A stretch of 64,000 nt of DNA, from positions 1,550,001 to 1,614,000 of the forward strand of contig CAVTIH010000002.1 of assembly GCA_963734815.1 (NCBI GenBank). Direction: 5' to 3'. The stretch is from Palsa-744 sp963734815. Its GTDB lineage: Bacteria; Actinomycetota; Thermoleophilia; Solirubrobacterales; Solirubrobacteraceae. Below the pieces are notes generated by a model. It did no database searches, was not told where the DNA came from, and was given only the letters and a program-made list of their open reading frames with translations. The translations under genes and the position numbers were made by a program. This document shows, in pieces, positions 1 to 9,863 of this stretch. Position 1 is the first letter of the stretch; the number at the start of each line of letters is the position of its first letter.

Positions 1-993
1 GCCCTGGAGAACATGGTGTTCTTCTACGTGCCGTTCGCGCTCTTGTTCGCGCAGCTGCGCGAGGTGGAGTGGACCCGCGAGTTGTTGCTGCAATGCCTCG
101 CCGTGGCGGTGGCACTGGCGGTCGTGTTCGCCGGGGTTGGCTTCATCGAGTACGACCGCAAGCAGCTGTTCCTGAACCCCAAGGTGGTCGCGGCGGACCA
201 GTACGGCAACTACTTCCGGGTGAACTCGCTCTTCTTCGACCCCAACATCTACGGTCGCTTCCTCGCGCTGGTGATGATTGGGGTGACGACGGCGGTGCTG
301 TGGAGCGGCCGCCGCCGCGAGGTGCTGCTCGGTGGGGCGGTGCTGCTGTGGCTGCTGGCGGGCCTGGTGACGAGCTTTTCGCAGTCGAGCATCGCCGCGC
401 TGCTGCTCGGCCTCGCGGTGCTGGCCGCCTACCGCTGGGACGTGCGCGGCACGATCTACGTGACGGGCGCGCTGGCGGCGATCGCGCTGGTGGTGGTGGC
501 GCTCGCGCCGCCGAGCCTGCACCTCGGGCTGACGGGCAAAGGCGGCTCGGCGAGCAACGCGACCAGTGGGCGCACGAAGCTGGTCGAAGGGGGGCTGCGC
601 CTGTTCGCCGACCGTCCGCTGCAGGGCTTTGGACCGGGCTCGTTCGCGCAGGAGTACCGCGCCCACGAACACGTAACCAGCAACAGCGCGACCTCCGCCT
701 CGCACACGATCCCCGTCACGGTCGCGGCCGAGCAGGGGATTGTCGGCCTTGTGCTGTACGTGGCGCTGCTGGTGGTGGCCTTCGCGGTGCTGTTCCGCGG
801 GGCGGGCCGCTCGCCGCCAAGGATCGCACTGGCGGCCTGTTTCGCGGCGCTGGTGCTGCACACCTTCGCCTACGCCGACTTCCTCGAGGACCCGGGGACG
901 TGGGTGCTGCTGGGGATTGGGGTGGCGCTTGCCTACGCGCCGGGCGGCGTCGAGCCGCGCCGCGGTGTCGAGTCGGCGGCGCTGACAAGCTGA
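1..993 (+). CDS. O-antigen ligase / Wzy-type polymerase-like membrane protein (5' end missing)
   Basis: The reading frame is open at the left edge, so the start lies outside the window; an internal ATG is at 13. The visible part is almost all membrane helices with one long loop. Near the C-terminus it has the O-antigen ligase/polymerase signature: a GFGPGSF stretch, a conserved His (SHTIP) and a Glu-Gln-Gly-Ile-Val-Gly run entering the next helix. Family members link or polymerise lipid-carried glycans on the outer face of the membrane. The flippase gene begins 4 nt after the stop, so both belong to one polysaccharide export operon. Ligase and polymerase cannot be told apart from this sequence. 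Confidence 0.8.
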   Translation, partial: ALENMVFFYVPFALLFAQLREVEWTRELLLQCLAVAVALAVVFAGVGFIEYDRKQLFLNPKVVAADQYGNYFRVNSLFFDPNIYGRFLALVMIGVTTAVLWSGRRREVLLGGAVLLWLLAGLVTSFSQSSIAALLLGLAVLAAYRWDVRGTIYVTGALAAIALVVVALAPPSLHLGLTGKGGSASNATSGRTKLVEGGLRLFADRPLQGFGPGSFAQEYRAHEHVTSNSATSASHTIPVTVAAEQGIVGLVLYVALLVVAFAVLFRGAGRSPPRIALAACFAALVLHTFAYADFLEDPGTWVLLGIGVALAYAPGGVEPRRGVESAALTS

Positions 994-997
994 GGGC

Positions 998-2479
998 GTG
1001 CGCGACTACCTGAAGCGCCTGCTCACCAGCGGCGCGGCCTACCAGGCGGCCGACATCGTGGCGAAGGGCCTGGCGGTGATCCTGCTGCCGCTGTACACCG
1101 CGCATGTGTCTCCGAAGAGCTACGGCGCCTACCAGTCGCTGCTGACAGCGGTGATCCTGTCGAGCATCTTCCTGCGCGTGGGGTTGGGGGAGGCGTTTGT
1201 GCGCTTCTACTTCACCGACCACGACACCGAACGCCGCGCACGGATCGCGCGCACCGTCACAGCCACGGTCGCGTGGACGACGACGGTTGCGGCGCTCATC
1301 GCACTGGCCTTCTCGGCGGAGCTCTGCCAGCTGATCCTGGGTTTCCGCGACCCCGACCTGATGGACTGCGCGATCCTCGGTCTGTGGGCCTTCACCAACC
1401 TCGAAATGGCCTATGCCCAGTTGCGCGTGGACGAACGCGCGCGCGCCTACCTGTACGCGTCGATGGCCAACGTGGCGATGACCGTCACGTTCACGGTGCT
1501 GCTGGTCGTGTTCGCCAACCAGCAGGCGCGGGGCCTGCTGCTCGGCAACTTCGGGGCTTCGGCCATAGTTGTGCTTGGCCTGTGGGTCGTGCTCGCGCAA
1601 GCACGCCGCTTCTCGCTGCGCTTGCGCTTCCACGACCTACGCGCGATGCTGCGCTTTGGCGTGCCGACGGTGCCGGCCGACGCCAGCGTGTATGCGCTGC
1701 AGGTCGTGGACCGCCTCTATCTCTTCCGCGTCTACTCGCAAAGCGCGGCCGGCCTCTACTCGATCGCCCTGCAGCTCGCGACCGTGGTGTTCCTGCTGGT
1801 GCGGGGCTTCCAGTATGCGTGGCCGCCGCTGGCCTACTCGATCAAGAGCGACAAAGAAGCCTCGCGCCTGTACTCGCTCGTCACCACCTACTACGTGCTG
1901 GCGACGGGGTTGATGGTCTGCGGCGTGGCGTTGGTCGGCCGCTGGCTGGTGCGCCTGCTCGCGGTCCCGGAATACTTCGGCGCTTACAGGGCGCTGCCGT
2001 GGTTGGCGCTCGGTTGGGCGCTGTACGGCCTCTACCCCGTGCTGATGGTGCTCGCCGGGCGCGCCGGCAACACGACGCGCAACTTCCCCGCGGCCGCTGC
2101 CGGCCTGGCGGTAAACGTGCTGCTGCTGCTCCTGCTGGTGCCCGCGGGCGGCGCCAACCTCGGCATCGCGGGCGCGGGTCTGGCCCTGTGCGGTGCCTAC
2201 ATCGCGATGCTCATGGTGCTTTACACCCTCACGCGCTCGCTCTTTCACGTGGCCTTCGACTGGCCCCGCCTCGCGCTGCTGGTGGCGATCTTCGCGTCCG
2301 TCGCGGTCTCGGGCGAGCTGTTGCTTCCCACCAGCGGTCTCGGTGGCCTCGCGTGGCGCGTGCTGTGGTTCATGCTCGCCCCCGTGTTGCTGCTCGCGTC
2401 GCGCTTCTTCACCGCCCGCGAGCTGCGCGGCGCGCGTGATCTGGTGCACGCGGTGCGGCTCCGTCGAGAGCCCCGCTGA
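998..2479 (+). CDS. Wzx-like polysaccharide flippase (MOP/MATE superfamily)
   Basis: A 493-residue polytopic protein with about 12-14 hydrophobic segments and the layout of Wzx/RfbX flippases, including the N-terminal helix motif SGAAYQAADIVAKG and a central VPTVPADAS segment. These proteins move undecaprenyl-linked oligosaccharides across the membrane. The GTG start lies 4 nt after the upstream ligase/polymerase gene, indicating translational coupling. The length is normal for the family. The glycan substrate cannot be predicted. Confidence 0.85.
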   Translation: MRDYLKRLLTSGAAYQAADIVAKGLAVILLPLYTAHVSPKSYGAYQSLLTAVILSSIFLRVGLGEAFVRFYFTDHDTERRARIARTVTATVAWTTTVAALIALAFSAELCQLILGFRDPDLMDCAILGLWAFTNLEMAYAQLRVDERARAYLYASMANVAMTVTFTVLLVVFANQQARGLLLGNFGASAIVVLGLWVVLAQARRFSLRLRFHDLRAMLRFGVPTVPADASVYALQVVDRLYLFRVYSQSAAGLYSIALQLATVVFLLVRGFQYAWPPLAYSIKSDKEASRLYSLVTTYYVLATGLMVCGVALVGRWLVRLLAVPEYFGAYRALPWLALGWALYGLYPVLMVLAGRAGNTTRNFPAAAAGLAVNVLLLLLLVPAGGANLGIAGAGLALCGAYIAMLMVLYTLTRSLFHVAFDWPRLALLVAIFASVAVSGELLLPTSGLGGLAWRVLWFMLAPVLLLASRFFTARELRGARDLVHAVRLRREPR

Positions 2480-2495
2480 CCCGGGGCAGGAGTGG

Positions 2496-2512
2496 CACGG
2501 CCTGTGGCCGTG
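2496..2512 (+). terminator. hairpin after the flippase gene
   Basis: A perfect 7-bp inverted repeat (CACGGCC, loop TGT, GGCCGTG) lies 17 nt after the flippase stop. No T-run follows, so termination is only inferred from position. Confidence 0.4.
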
Positions 2513-2689
2513 ATGGCGGTGCCTCGCGATGAGAGCCGTGGCCAGGGGTGCGTCCAAGAGGTGCCACTAGCATGACCACGAAATCCCCATCTCCCCCGAT
2601 CGGGCTGTCGATTGGCGGGCTTCCCGTTCGTTTTAGGGGTCCACGCCGAACCAGACGTCCCGACGACACCCACGACTCAAGGAGCAACC

Positions 2690-3043
2690 GTGAGCGACTC
2701 TTCCACCGAGGGAATCAAAATCGTGCTGCATCCCGTGTCCGACCTGGGGGCGGCCAAGGCGGTGTACACGGCCCTGCTCGGCATGCCGCCGCAGCACGAC
2801 GCGTCCTACTACGTCGGATACGAGGCCGAGGGCCAGCACATCGGGCTCGTGCCGCGCGGCGGACCGCAGGACATGACTTCGCCGGTGGCGTTCTGGCAGG
2901 TGCCGGACATCGAGGCGAAGCTGGCCGAGGTGACCGCCGCGGGCGCCACCGTGAAGGAACCCGCGCACGACGTCGGCGGCCGCCTGGTGGCCACCTTCGC
3001 CGACCCCGACGGCAATGTCCTGGGGCTGATGCAGGAGCGATGA
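2690..3043 (+). CDS. VOC (glyoxalase/bleomycin-resistance fold) protein
   Basis: 117 residues with two beta-alpha-beta-beta-beta modules of the vicinal-oxygen-chelate fold: KIVLHPVSDLGAAKAVYTALLG near the N-terminus and a C-terminal ATFADPDGNVLGLMQ strand. The GTG at 2690 is chosen because AAGGAG ends 5 nt upstream; the frame extends further upstream but reads poorly. Such small VOC proteins bind metal or drugs or act as lyases or isomerases; no substrate is indicated. It is followed by two hairpins and a UvrA-like ATPase, so the pair may have been acquired together (inference). Confidence 0.8.
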   Translation: MSDSSTEGIKIVLHPVSDLGAAKAVYTALLGMPPQHDASYYVGYEAEGQHIGLVPRGGPQDMTSPVAFWQVPDIEAKLAEVTAAGATVKEPAHDVGGRLVATFADPDGNVLGLMQER

Positions 3044-3073
3044 GCCTGCATCGCGAAGCCCCTCGCCGAACGT

Positions 3074-3117
3074 CGCCGGGCACGATGCCCGGCGCCCACG
3101 CGGCTGGTGCCCAGCCG
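3074..3117 (+). other. two adjacent hairpins between the VOC and UvrA-like genes
   Basis: A perfect 9-bp stem (3074-3082 with 3086-3094, loop CGA) is followed by a perfect 7-bp stem (3101-3107 with 3111-3117, loop TGC). There is no T-run. They could be transcription attenuators or processing sites ahead of the UvrA-like gene. Confidence 0.45.
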
Positions 3118-3137
3118 AGATGCGTGGACGATCCCCA

Positions 3138-5570
<2,433 letters not shown>

Positions 5571-6186
5571 CCAAGAACCTCGCGGACGCAGGTCAGAAGG
5601 CAGCCGGTCGCGAAGCGTCGGCACGCGCGTGCCAATACCCGCCTCGGTGCGATCCCAGCGCAATCGCTACCGGGTCGGCTCGGATGTTCTCGCGAACCGG
5701 AGCAAGCGTGTGGGCATCGGCTGCCACCGTTTGCGAGCGAACGTCGCGTGTTTCGTGGACTGGCTCAAGATCCCGGCCTGTTGCGGCTGGCTCGGCTCGA
5801 CCCGCATCAAGACCCGGCACCCCGGCGAGCAGAGTTCAAGGCGAGTGCGGACGAAGCCGTCAAGGAGCTGTTAGACGAACGAGGCTTCCTCGGACTGAGC
5901 AGCAGCTACGGTCCAGCAGCACTCGCACTCGGCTTCAAGATCGGCAAGCCACCCTCAACCCTCCCGCCGCCAACGCCCATTTGAGCGAGGCAGACAAGCA
6001 GCAACGACCAACCACCAAAGCGCTCAGGGACCGCCCTGGGCGCTTTCGCGCGTTCCAGAGCCCAAGCAACCCGCGCGGGACCAGCTCAGCGCACGAAGCG
6101 AACGTTGGGGCTCCAAAAACCCAAATTTCCAGGGTTACGCCGTAAATCCAGCCCAAATTGCGAACTGAAACGCGAAGTCTCCTTAC
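5571..6186. other. intergenic region without a convincing gene
   Basis: About 616 bp between the UvrA-like gene and the left end of mobile element 1. Several short open frames exist on both strands but none resembles a protein family or has a good ribosome site. The only clear structure is the terminator-like hairpin at 6017-6046. It may be decayed sequence next to the integration site. Confidence 0.5.
6017..6046 (+). terminator. strong terminator-type hairpin
   Basis: AAAGCGC and GCGCTTT flank a T-G wobble pair and CAGGG/CCCTG, making a 13-bp stem with loop ACCG. The arm ends in TTT on the plus strand, and by symmetry also on the minus strand, so it may work in both directions. It insulates the chromosome from the element 1 left end. 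Confidence 0.65.
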
Positions 6187-6187
6187 A

Positions 6188-6234
6188 TGGAGCCAGCCGG
6201 GATCGAACCAGCGACCTCCTGCTTGCAAAGCAGG
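6188..6234 (-). other. tRNA-Ala(TGC) 3' fragment, left attachment site
   Basis: Read on the minus strand it holds the anticodon arm, variable loop, T arm and acceptor 3' strand of tRNA-Ala, but no D arm or 5' acceptor strand. It differs from the intact tRNA at 14433-14505 at three bases. Two of them change the T stem while keeping it paired (an A-T outer pair in the intact copy is G-C here), so it looks like the 3' half of a different functional tRNA rather than decay. Confidence 0.85.
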
Positions 6235-6312
6235 GGCGGACATGCTGGAACCAGTGGATACGGGGGCTTGGCGTTGGCTAGAGTGGCGTTATCACTGGCG
6301 AAACTGGCTAGT

Positions 6313-6361
6313 GCGGTACTCAAAGCGGTACTCACGGGTGAGTGGTACTCATGTGGTACTC
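6313..6361 (+). repeat. four direct copies of G(C/T)GGTACTC, putative integrase arm sites (left)
   Basis: Copies start at 6313, 6325, 6342 and 6353, just inside the left attachment site and directly before the integrase gene. The same motif occurs at the opposite end (14338-14359). Tyrosine integrases commonly bind short direct-repeat arm sites on both sides of the core. Confidence 0.6.
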
Positions 6362-6371
6362 TCCGTGATCG

Positions 6372-7721
6372 ATGGTAGTTGACGATAGCCAAGGCGGCAG
6401 TGAACCGACCGGCGCGCTCGTAGTCGCGGGGCGGTCGGGCAGACCGGTGTATGAGGCCAAGTGGCGACGCGCGGGGCGACAGGTGAAGCGCCGAGTCGGG
6501 CCTGCGTGGCTCCAGCGGGCGGCCGACGACAGCGGATGGATTCCGCGGCGCGGGAGAGTGCAGGAGGGTTACTTCGACGAGAAGCGCGCGACGGTGCGCA
6601 TGGCCGAGCTGATCGCCGAGCACGACCGGGAGGAGCGAGCGATCGAAGCCGGCGAGCGGGAGCGCCGCGAGCGTGGTGTGACATTCCGCGAGCTAGCGGC
6701 AGGGTGGCTCGAGCACCTGCAGCACGAGCGCGGGGCGAAGCCGTCGACGCTGAGCGACTACCGCTACCTACTTGCCGAGCCAGGAGCGCCGCACCGCCGC
6801 GGCAAGGGCAAGAGCGTCGGCACGATCATAGCCGCGTTCGGCGACCGGCCCGCAGCGAAGATCACCACACGGGAGATCTCCACGTTCCTGCGCAAGCTGG
6901 ACAGCGAGGGCGTGTCCCCCCGTTCGGTCAACAAGAACCGCCAGGTGCTCTCGGCGATCTTTGGCTTCGCCTGCCGCGTGGACACCCACAACCTGCCGTC
7001 AAACCCCGTGGCCGGCACAACCAAGCGCCGCGAACCGCCGGCAGCGGTGCTCGACTTCTACGAGCCGGACGAGGTAGAGATGATCGCCTCCGCAGCCGCC
7101 AACGGGTCACACCGTGGAGCGCAGCCGGCCAACCTGGGCGCCGAGGAGATCGCCTGGCGGGCGCGCGAGGACGCGCAGGACGGCGAGCTATTCCGCCTGG
7201 CCGCCTACACCGGCCTGCGCCTCGGCGAGCTGATCGCGCTGCGCTGGGAGGACGTCGACTTCGACACGCGGCGGATGGTCGTCCACCGTGCCGTGTCCGC
7301 CGGCGTGGAGGGACCGACCAAGAGTTGGCAGGCGCGTTTTCTCCCACTCGCCGATCCCGCTGCCGAAGCGCTCGAACGCCTACGGGCTCGCGGCGACTAC
7401 ACCTCGCGCGAGGACTACATCTTCTGCTCGCGCCTCGGCCGGCGCCTCGATCCCTCGGCCGTGCGCCGCCGCTTCAAGGCAGCCCGCGACGCCGCCGGAC
7501 TGCGCCCGTTGCGCTTCCACGCCTTGCGTCACGCCGCCGGCAGCCTCGTCGCCCGGCACGCCGACGCGCGCTTCGTCCAGGAGTTCCTCGGGCACTCGCG
7601 CATCACGACCACCGAGCGCTACATGCATGCCAAGGCACGGCCCGAGGACCTCGAACGGGTTAACCTGGCGTTCGCGGTCAGACCGTCCAGCAAGCAGGCG
7701 AGCACCGAGGCCGTTCGCTGA
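6372..7721 (+). CDS. tyrosine recombinase / integrase
   Basis: 449 residues. The N-terminal part (about 1-95) is an arm-binding type domain, residues about 95-210 form a SAM-like core-binding domain, and the rest is the catalytic domain. Catalytic residues are visible: Arg283 in TGLRLGELIALRW, His383 and Arg386 in HALRH, a later His in LGHS and nucleophile Tyr417 in TTERYMHA. It starts about 140 bp inside the left attachment site and reads inward, as in many actinobacterial tRNA-integrated elements. Four GGTACTC repeats sit directly upstream and may also autoregulate it. Full length and apparently intact. Confidence 0.95.
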   Translation: MVVDDSQGGSEPTGALVVAGRSGRPVYEAKWRRAGRQVKRRVGPAWLQRAADDSGWIPRRGRVQEGYFDEKRATVRMAELIAEHDREERAIEAGERERRERGVTFRELAAGWLEHLQHERGAKPSTLSDYRYLLAEPGAPHRRGKGKSVGTIIAAFGDRPAAKITTREISTFLRKLDSEGVSPRSVNKNRQVLSAIFGFACRVDTHNLPSNPVAGTTKRREPPAAVLDFYEPDEVEMIASAAANGSHRGAQPANLGAEEIAWRAREDAQDGELFRLAAYTGLRLGELIALRWEDVDFDTRRMVVHRAVSAGVEGPTKSWQARFLPLADPAAEALERLRARGDYTSREDYIFCSRLGRRLDPSAVRRRFKAARDAAGLRPLRFHALRHAAGSLVARHADARFVQEFLGHSRITTTERYMHAKARPEDLERVNLAFAVRPSSKQASTEAVR

Positions 7722-7766
7722 TCGCAAGGACGCCCATCGCCATTGCTGACTCAATCCGTGAGTGGT

Positions 7767-7816
7767 GGCAGTGTATGGCGGTGATTGGCAGAGTACGGCA
7801 GAGTACGGCAGAGTAA
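7767..7816. repeat. five tandem 10-bp units (GGCAGAGTAC type)
   Basis: Units are GGCAGTGTAT, GGCGGTGATT, GGCAGAGTAC, GGCAGAGTAC and GGCAGAGTAA, end to end. They fill the gap between the converging integrase gene and the AlbA_2-type gene. A 10-bp period places all units on one face of the helix, which suggests a protein-binding array; the binding protein is unknown. Confidence 0.7.
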
Positions 7817-7818
7817 CT

Positions 7819-9231
7819 TCACGCGCGGCGATAAAAGCCTGTCTTTGGAGAGCCGACAAACTCGACGAGCCCTGCTTCTCGAAGGCGGCGAAGGTCGCGT
7901 CCCAAGCTCCGGGTCGAGATACCGGTCTCTCGCTGGATGTCGGCTGTATTTGGCCGCTCCATATTGTCGATTGCGGCCAGAACGGCAGCGTCTCGCTCCT
8001 CCACCGTGACTGGAGGGCGTGACCGCTCCCGCCCTCCACGGGGACTAGCACTCATCGGCTGAGCAGACATGTCGCTGGCCGGATGCGGCCGCAGGATCAC
8101 CTTGATCTGGGGTCCGTTCTCGATCCACTCTGGCTCGGGGTAGCCGCCGTCGCGGCAGGCCACGATGACGCGGTCGTACCCGCTCCCGTAGCCCTCGATG
8201 ACGCCCAACCGCATCAGTACACGCGAGATGGCCTTATTGCGGCGAAGGCTCACACCCGATTCGAAGTCCTCGCGGGAGAAGCCCGGAGGCCAGGTCCCAG
8301 GACTCGATATCTCCAGGCGATCGGAGTACAGAGCGACGAAGATCGAGGCGCCCTCCACAGCGTAGTCCGCATGGGCTACCGCGTTGTTGAGAACCTCGCG
8401 GACGGCAGGAGGCGGATAGGGGTCCAGCTCTTCTCGCCGGGTGCGCCCGGTGATCCGCACGATCCGGTCGGTGTTGCGCTCGATGAACCGGACCGCCGCC
8501 TCGATTCCGTCGAGCACAGTCTCTTCGCTGTCCTCGCTCTTGACCACCGGCTCGCTCTTGTCGACCCCACGGAACTGAACGCATCGGATCTGTGCGTCGG
8601 GGAAGTGAATGGCCTGCTCTCGCCCGAACAGGATGATCCCGGCGCGGGTGGGAACCGGCTTCCCGCCGTACTCGGCCAGGACACCAAGCCCCCGCAACTT
8701 CGCGTCCGTCGAACGCTCTCCCACCGCGTCCAGCCACCGCTTGATCGCCTGTCGGTCGAGGTCACCGCGCGTCAGCCCCGGCATCGGCTCCTGGTCCCAT
8801 GCACCCATCCGCCGCGCCCGTTCAAGCTCGGCGACCTTCTCTGGACTCGCGGGGAGCGAGTTGCTGCCGATCCGGACGAACGTGCCTTTCTCCTTGCCCC
8901 GCTCCTTGATGAAGAACGGCCCCGCCGCATAAGCGGCGCGCAGGAGGAGCAGATCACGATCCTCGTGGGTCACGATCTCGAGCTGGACCGTTGGCTGCGG
9001 CTCGATCGCGCTCGCCACAGAGTTCGCCAGCTTCTCTTCCTGCTTCTCCACATCATCCAGTCCGAGGACGACCCTCGTCTGATCCTCGACTCCCACGACG
9101 AGCGTCCCGCCGGCCGTGTTCAGAAACGAGCAGACGGTCTCCAACACCCGCTTCATGCTCGACAGGTCTCGCTTGAAGTCCAGACGAGTTCCCTCGCGCT
9201 CGGACAGGAGATCGGCAACGGACTTGGCCAT
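7819..9231 (-). CDS. AlbA_2/Schlafen-type ATP-binding protein with winged-helix C-terminus
   Basis: 470 residues from ATG 9231 (a GTG lies one codon earlier). The N-terminus (about 8-110) is the AlbA_2 or Schlafen AAA_4 domain: EGTRLDFKRD, FLNTAGGTLVVGVED, then a RecG-like region with PPPAVREVLNNAVAHADYA typical of 'putative DNA-binding, ATP-dependent' regulators. The last 60 residues form a winged helix (VLAAIDNMERPNTADIQRE...). Such proteins occur on plasmids and islands as regulators or defence components; the exact role is unknown. It lies inside element 1 and converges on the integrase gene. Confidence 0.8.
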   Translation of the reverse strand: MAKSVADLLSEREGTRLDFKRDLSSMKRVLETVCSFLNTAGGTLVVGVEDQTRVVLGLDDVEKQEEKLANSVASAIEPQPTVQLEIVTHEDRDLLLLRAAYAAGPFFIKERGKEKGTFVRIGSNSLPASPEKVAELERARRMGAWDQEPMPGLTRGDLDRQAIKRWLDAVGERSTDAKLRGLGVLAEYGGKPVPTRAGIILFGREQAIHFPDAQIRCVQFRGVDKSEPVVKSEDSEETVLDGIEAAVRFIERNTDRIVRITGRTRREELDPYPPPAVREVLNNAVAHADYAVEGASIFVALYSDRLEISSPGTWPPGFSREDFESGVSLRRNKAISRVLMRLGVIEGYGSGYDRVIVACRDGGYPEPEWIENGPQIKVILRPHPASDMSAQPMSASPRGGRERSRPPVTVEERDAAVLAAIDNMERPNTADIQRETGISTRSLGRDLRRLREAGLVEFVGSPKTGFYRRA

Positions 9232-9322
9232 CACAAGAGCGTAAGACCCGCCACGGCCAGACGCCCACAGTCGGGGAGAACGACCGACGGGAATTGCATC
9301 CGCCGGGCGGCGAGACGGGCGC

Positions 9323-9550
9323 TCACGCCGCCGACCTGTCCACCGACCGGCCTCTCACTGCCGCCTCGACCTCGTCACGCAGGAAGATCCATCGCCGTCC
9401 GAGCTTGCGTCCAGGTAGCAACCCACGCCGCGCGTATTCAAGGACCGTTGAGATCGGCAGGTGCAGCAGCTCGGCGACATCGCGGCCGTCGAGGACATCC
9501 TCGCGCGTAAGCGGCGGATGAGTGGCTATGGATTTGGGAACGGTGCTCAT
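9323..9550 (-). CDS. excisionase-like helix-turn-helix protein
   Basis: 75 residues with a MerR/excisionase (HTH_17) core: DGRDVAELLHLPISTVLEYARRGLLPGRKLGRRWIF, followed by a short basic helix. Proteins like this bend DNA at attachment sites to favour excision, or act as small activators. It sits between the relaxase and AlbA_2-type genes rather than next to the integrase. Excisionase function is inferred from fold and context. Confidence 0.75.
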   Translation of the reverse strand: MSTVPKSIATHPPLTREDVLDGRDVAELLHLPISTVLEYARRGLLPGRKLGRRWIFLRDEVEAAVRGRSVDRSAA

Positions 9551-9843
9551 CGACGTCTGGGCATAGGAATTGGTGTTGTGGTTAGTGACCCCAACCCGCC
9601 CGGACTGGCCAACGAGTTCGCGCCCCAGCGCGAGCCCATTCGCTCAGCTCTACGCGAGCGGTCCCCCAACCGAGCCTTCGACAGCGAACCAGCCGTCGCC
9701 ACCTCACTCGCTCCAGCGGGCTGACGGCCCTCCCGAGCGGCCTCACGTCGCTTCGCTTAAACAGCAGTACAGACCATATGCACGGCTGTGCCGTGGCACA
9801 GCGAGCGCTGTGCGAATTGCTTGGCCGGTTTGGCGCGCTGAGG

Positions 9844-9863
9844 GTCATCACCCATGTGATGAC
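9844..9863. promoter_or_regulatory. perfect inverted repeat over the relaxase start
   Basis: GTCATCAC (9844-9851), loop CCAT, GTGATGAC (9856-9863). It covers both candidate start codons of the relaxase (GTG 9856, ATG 9859). It could be an operator, a start-blocking RNA hairpin, or part of the transfer origin. The preceding 290 bp (9551-9843) contain no gene I can support and are the likeliest place for oriT. Confidence 0.6.

Noticed and set aside
69..1013. Long alternative frame overlapping the O-antigen ligase-like gene
   Set aside because: Arg/Gly/Pro-rich translation without motifs; a shadow of the real gene in GC-rich DNA.
5593..5984. Short frames between the UvrA-like gene and element 1
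   Set aside because: No family resemblance, no ribosome site, on both strands; treated as non-coding.
7767..7816. CRISPR array
   Set aside because: Units are 10 bp with no spacers; no cas genes anywhere in the window.
8083..9510. Long plus-strand frame opposite the AlbA_2-type gene
   Set aside because: Antisense shadow with Asp/Arg/His-rich composition and no motifs.
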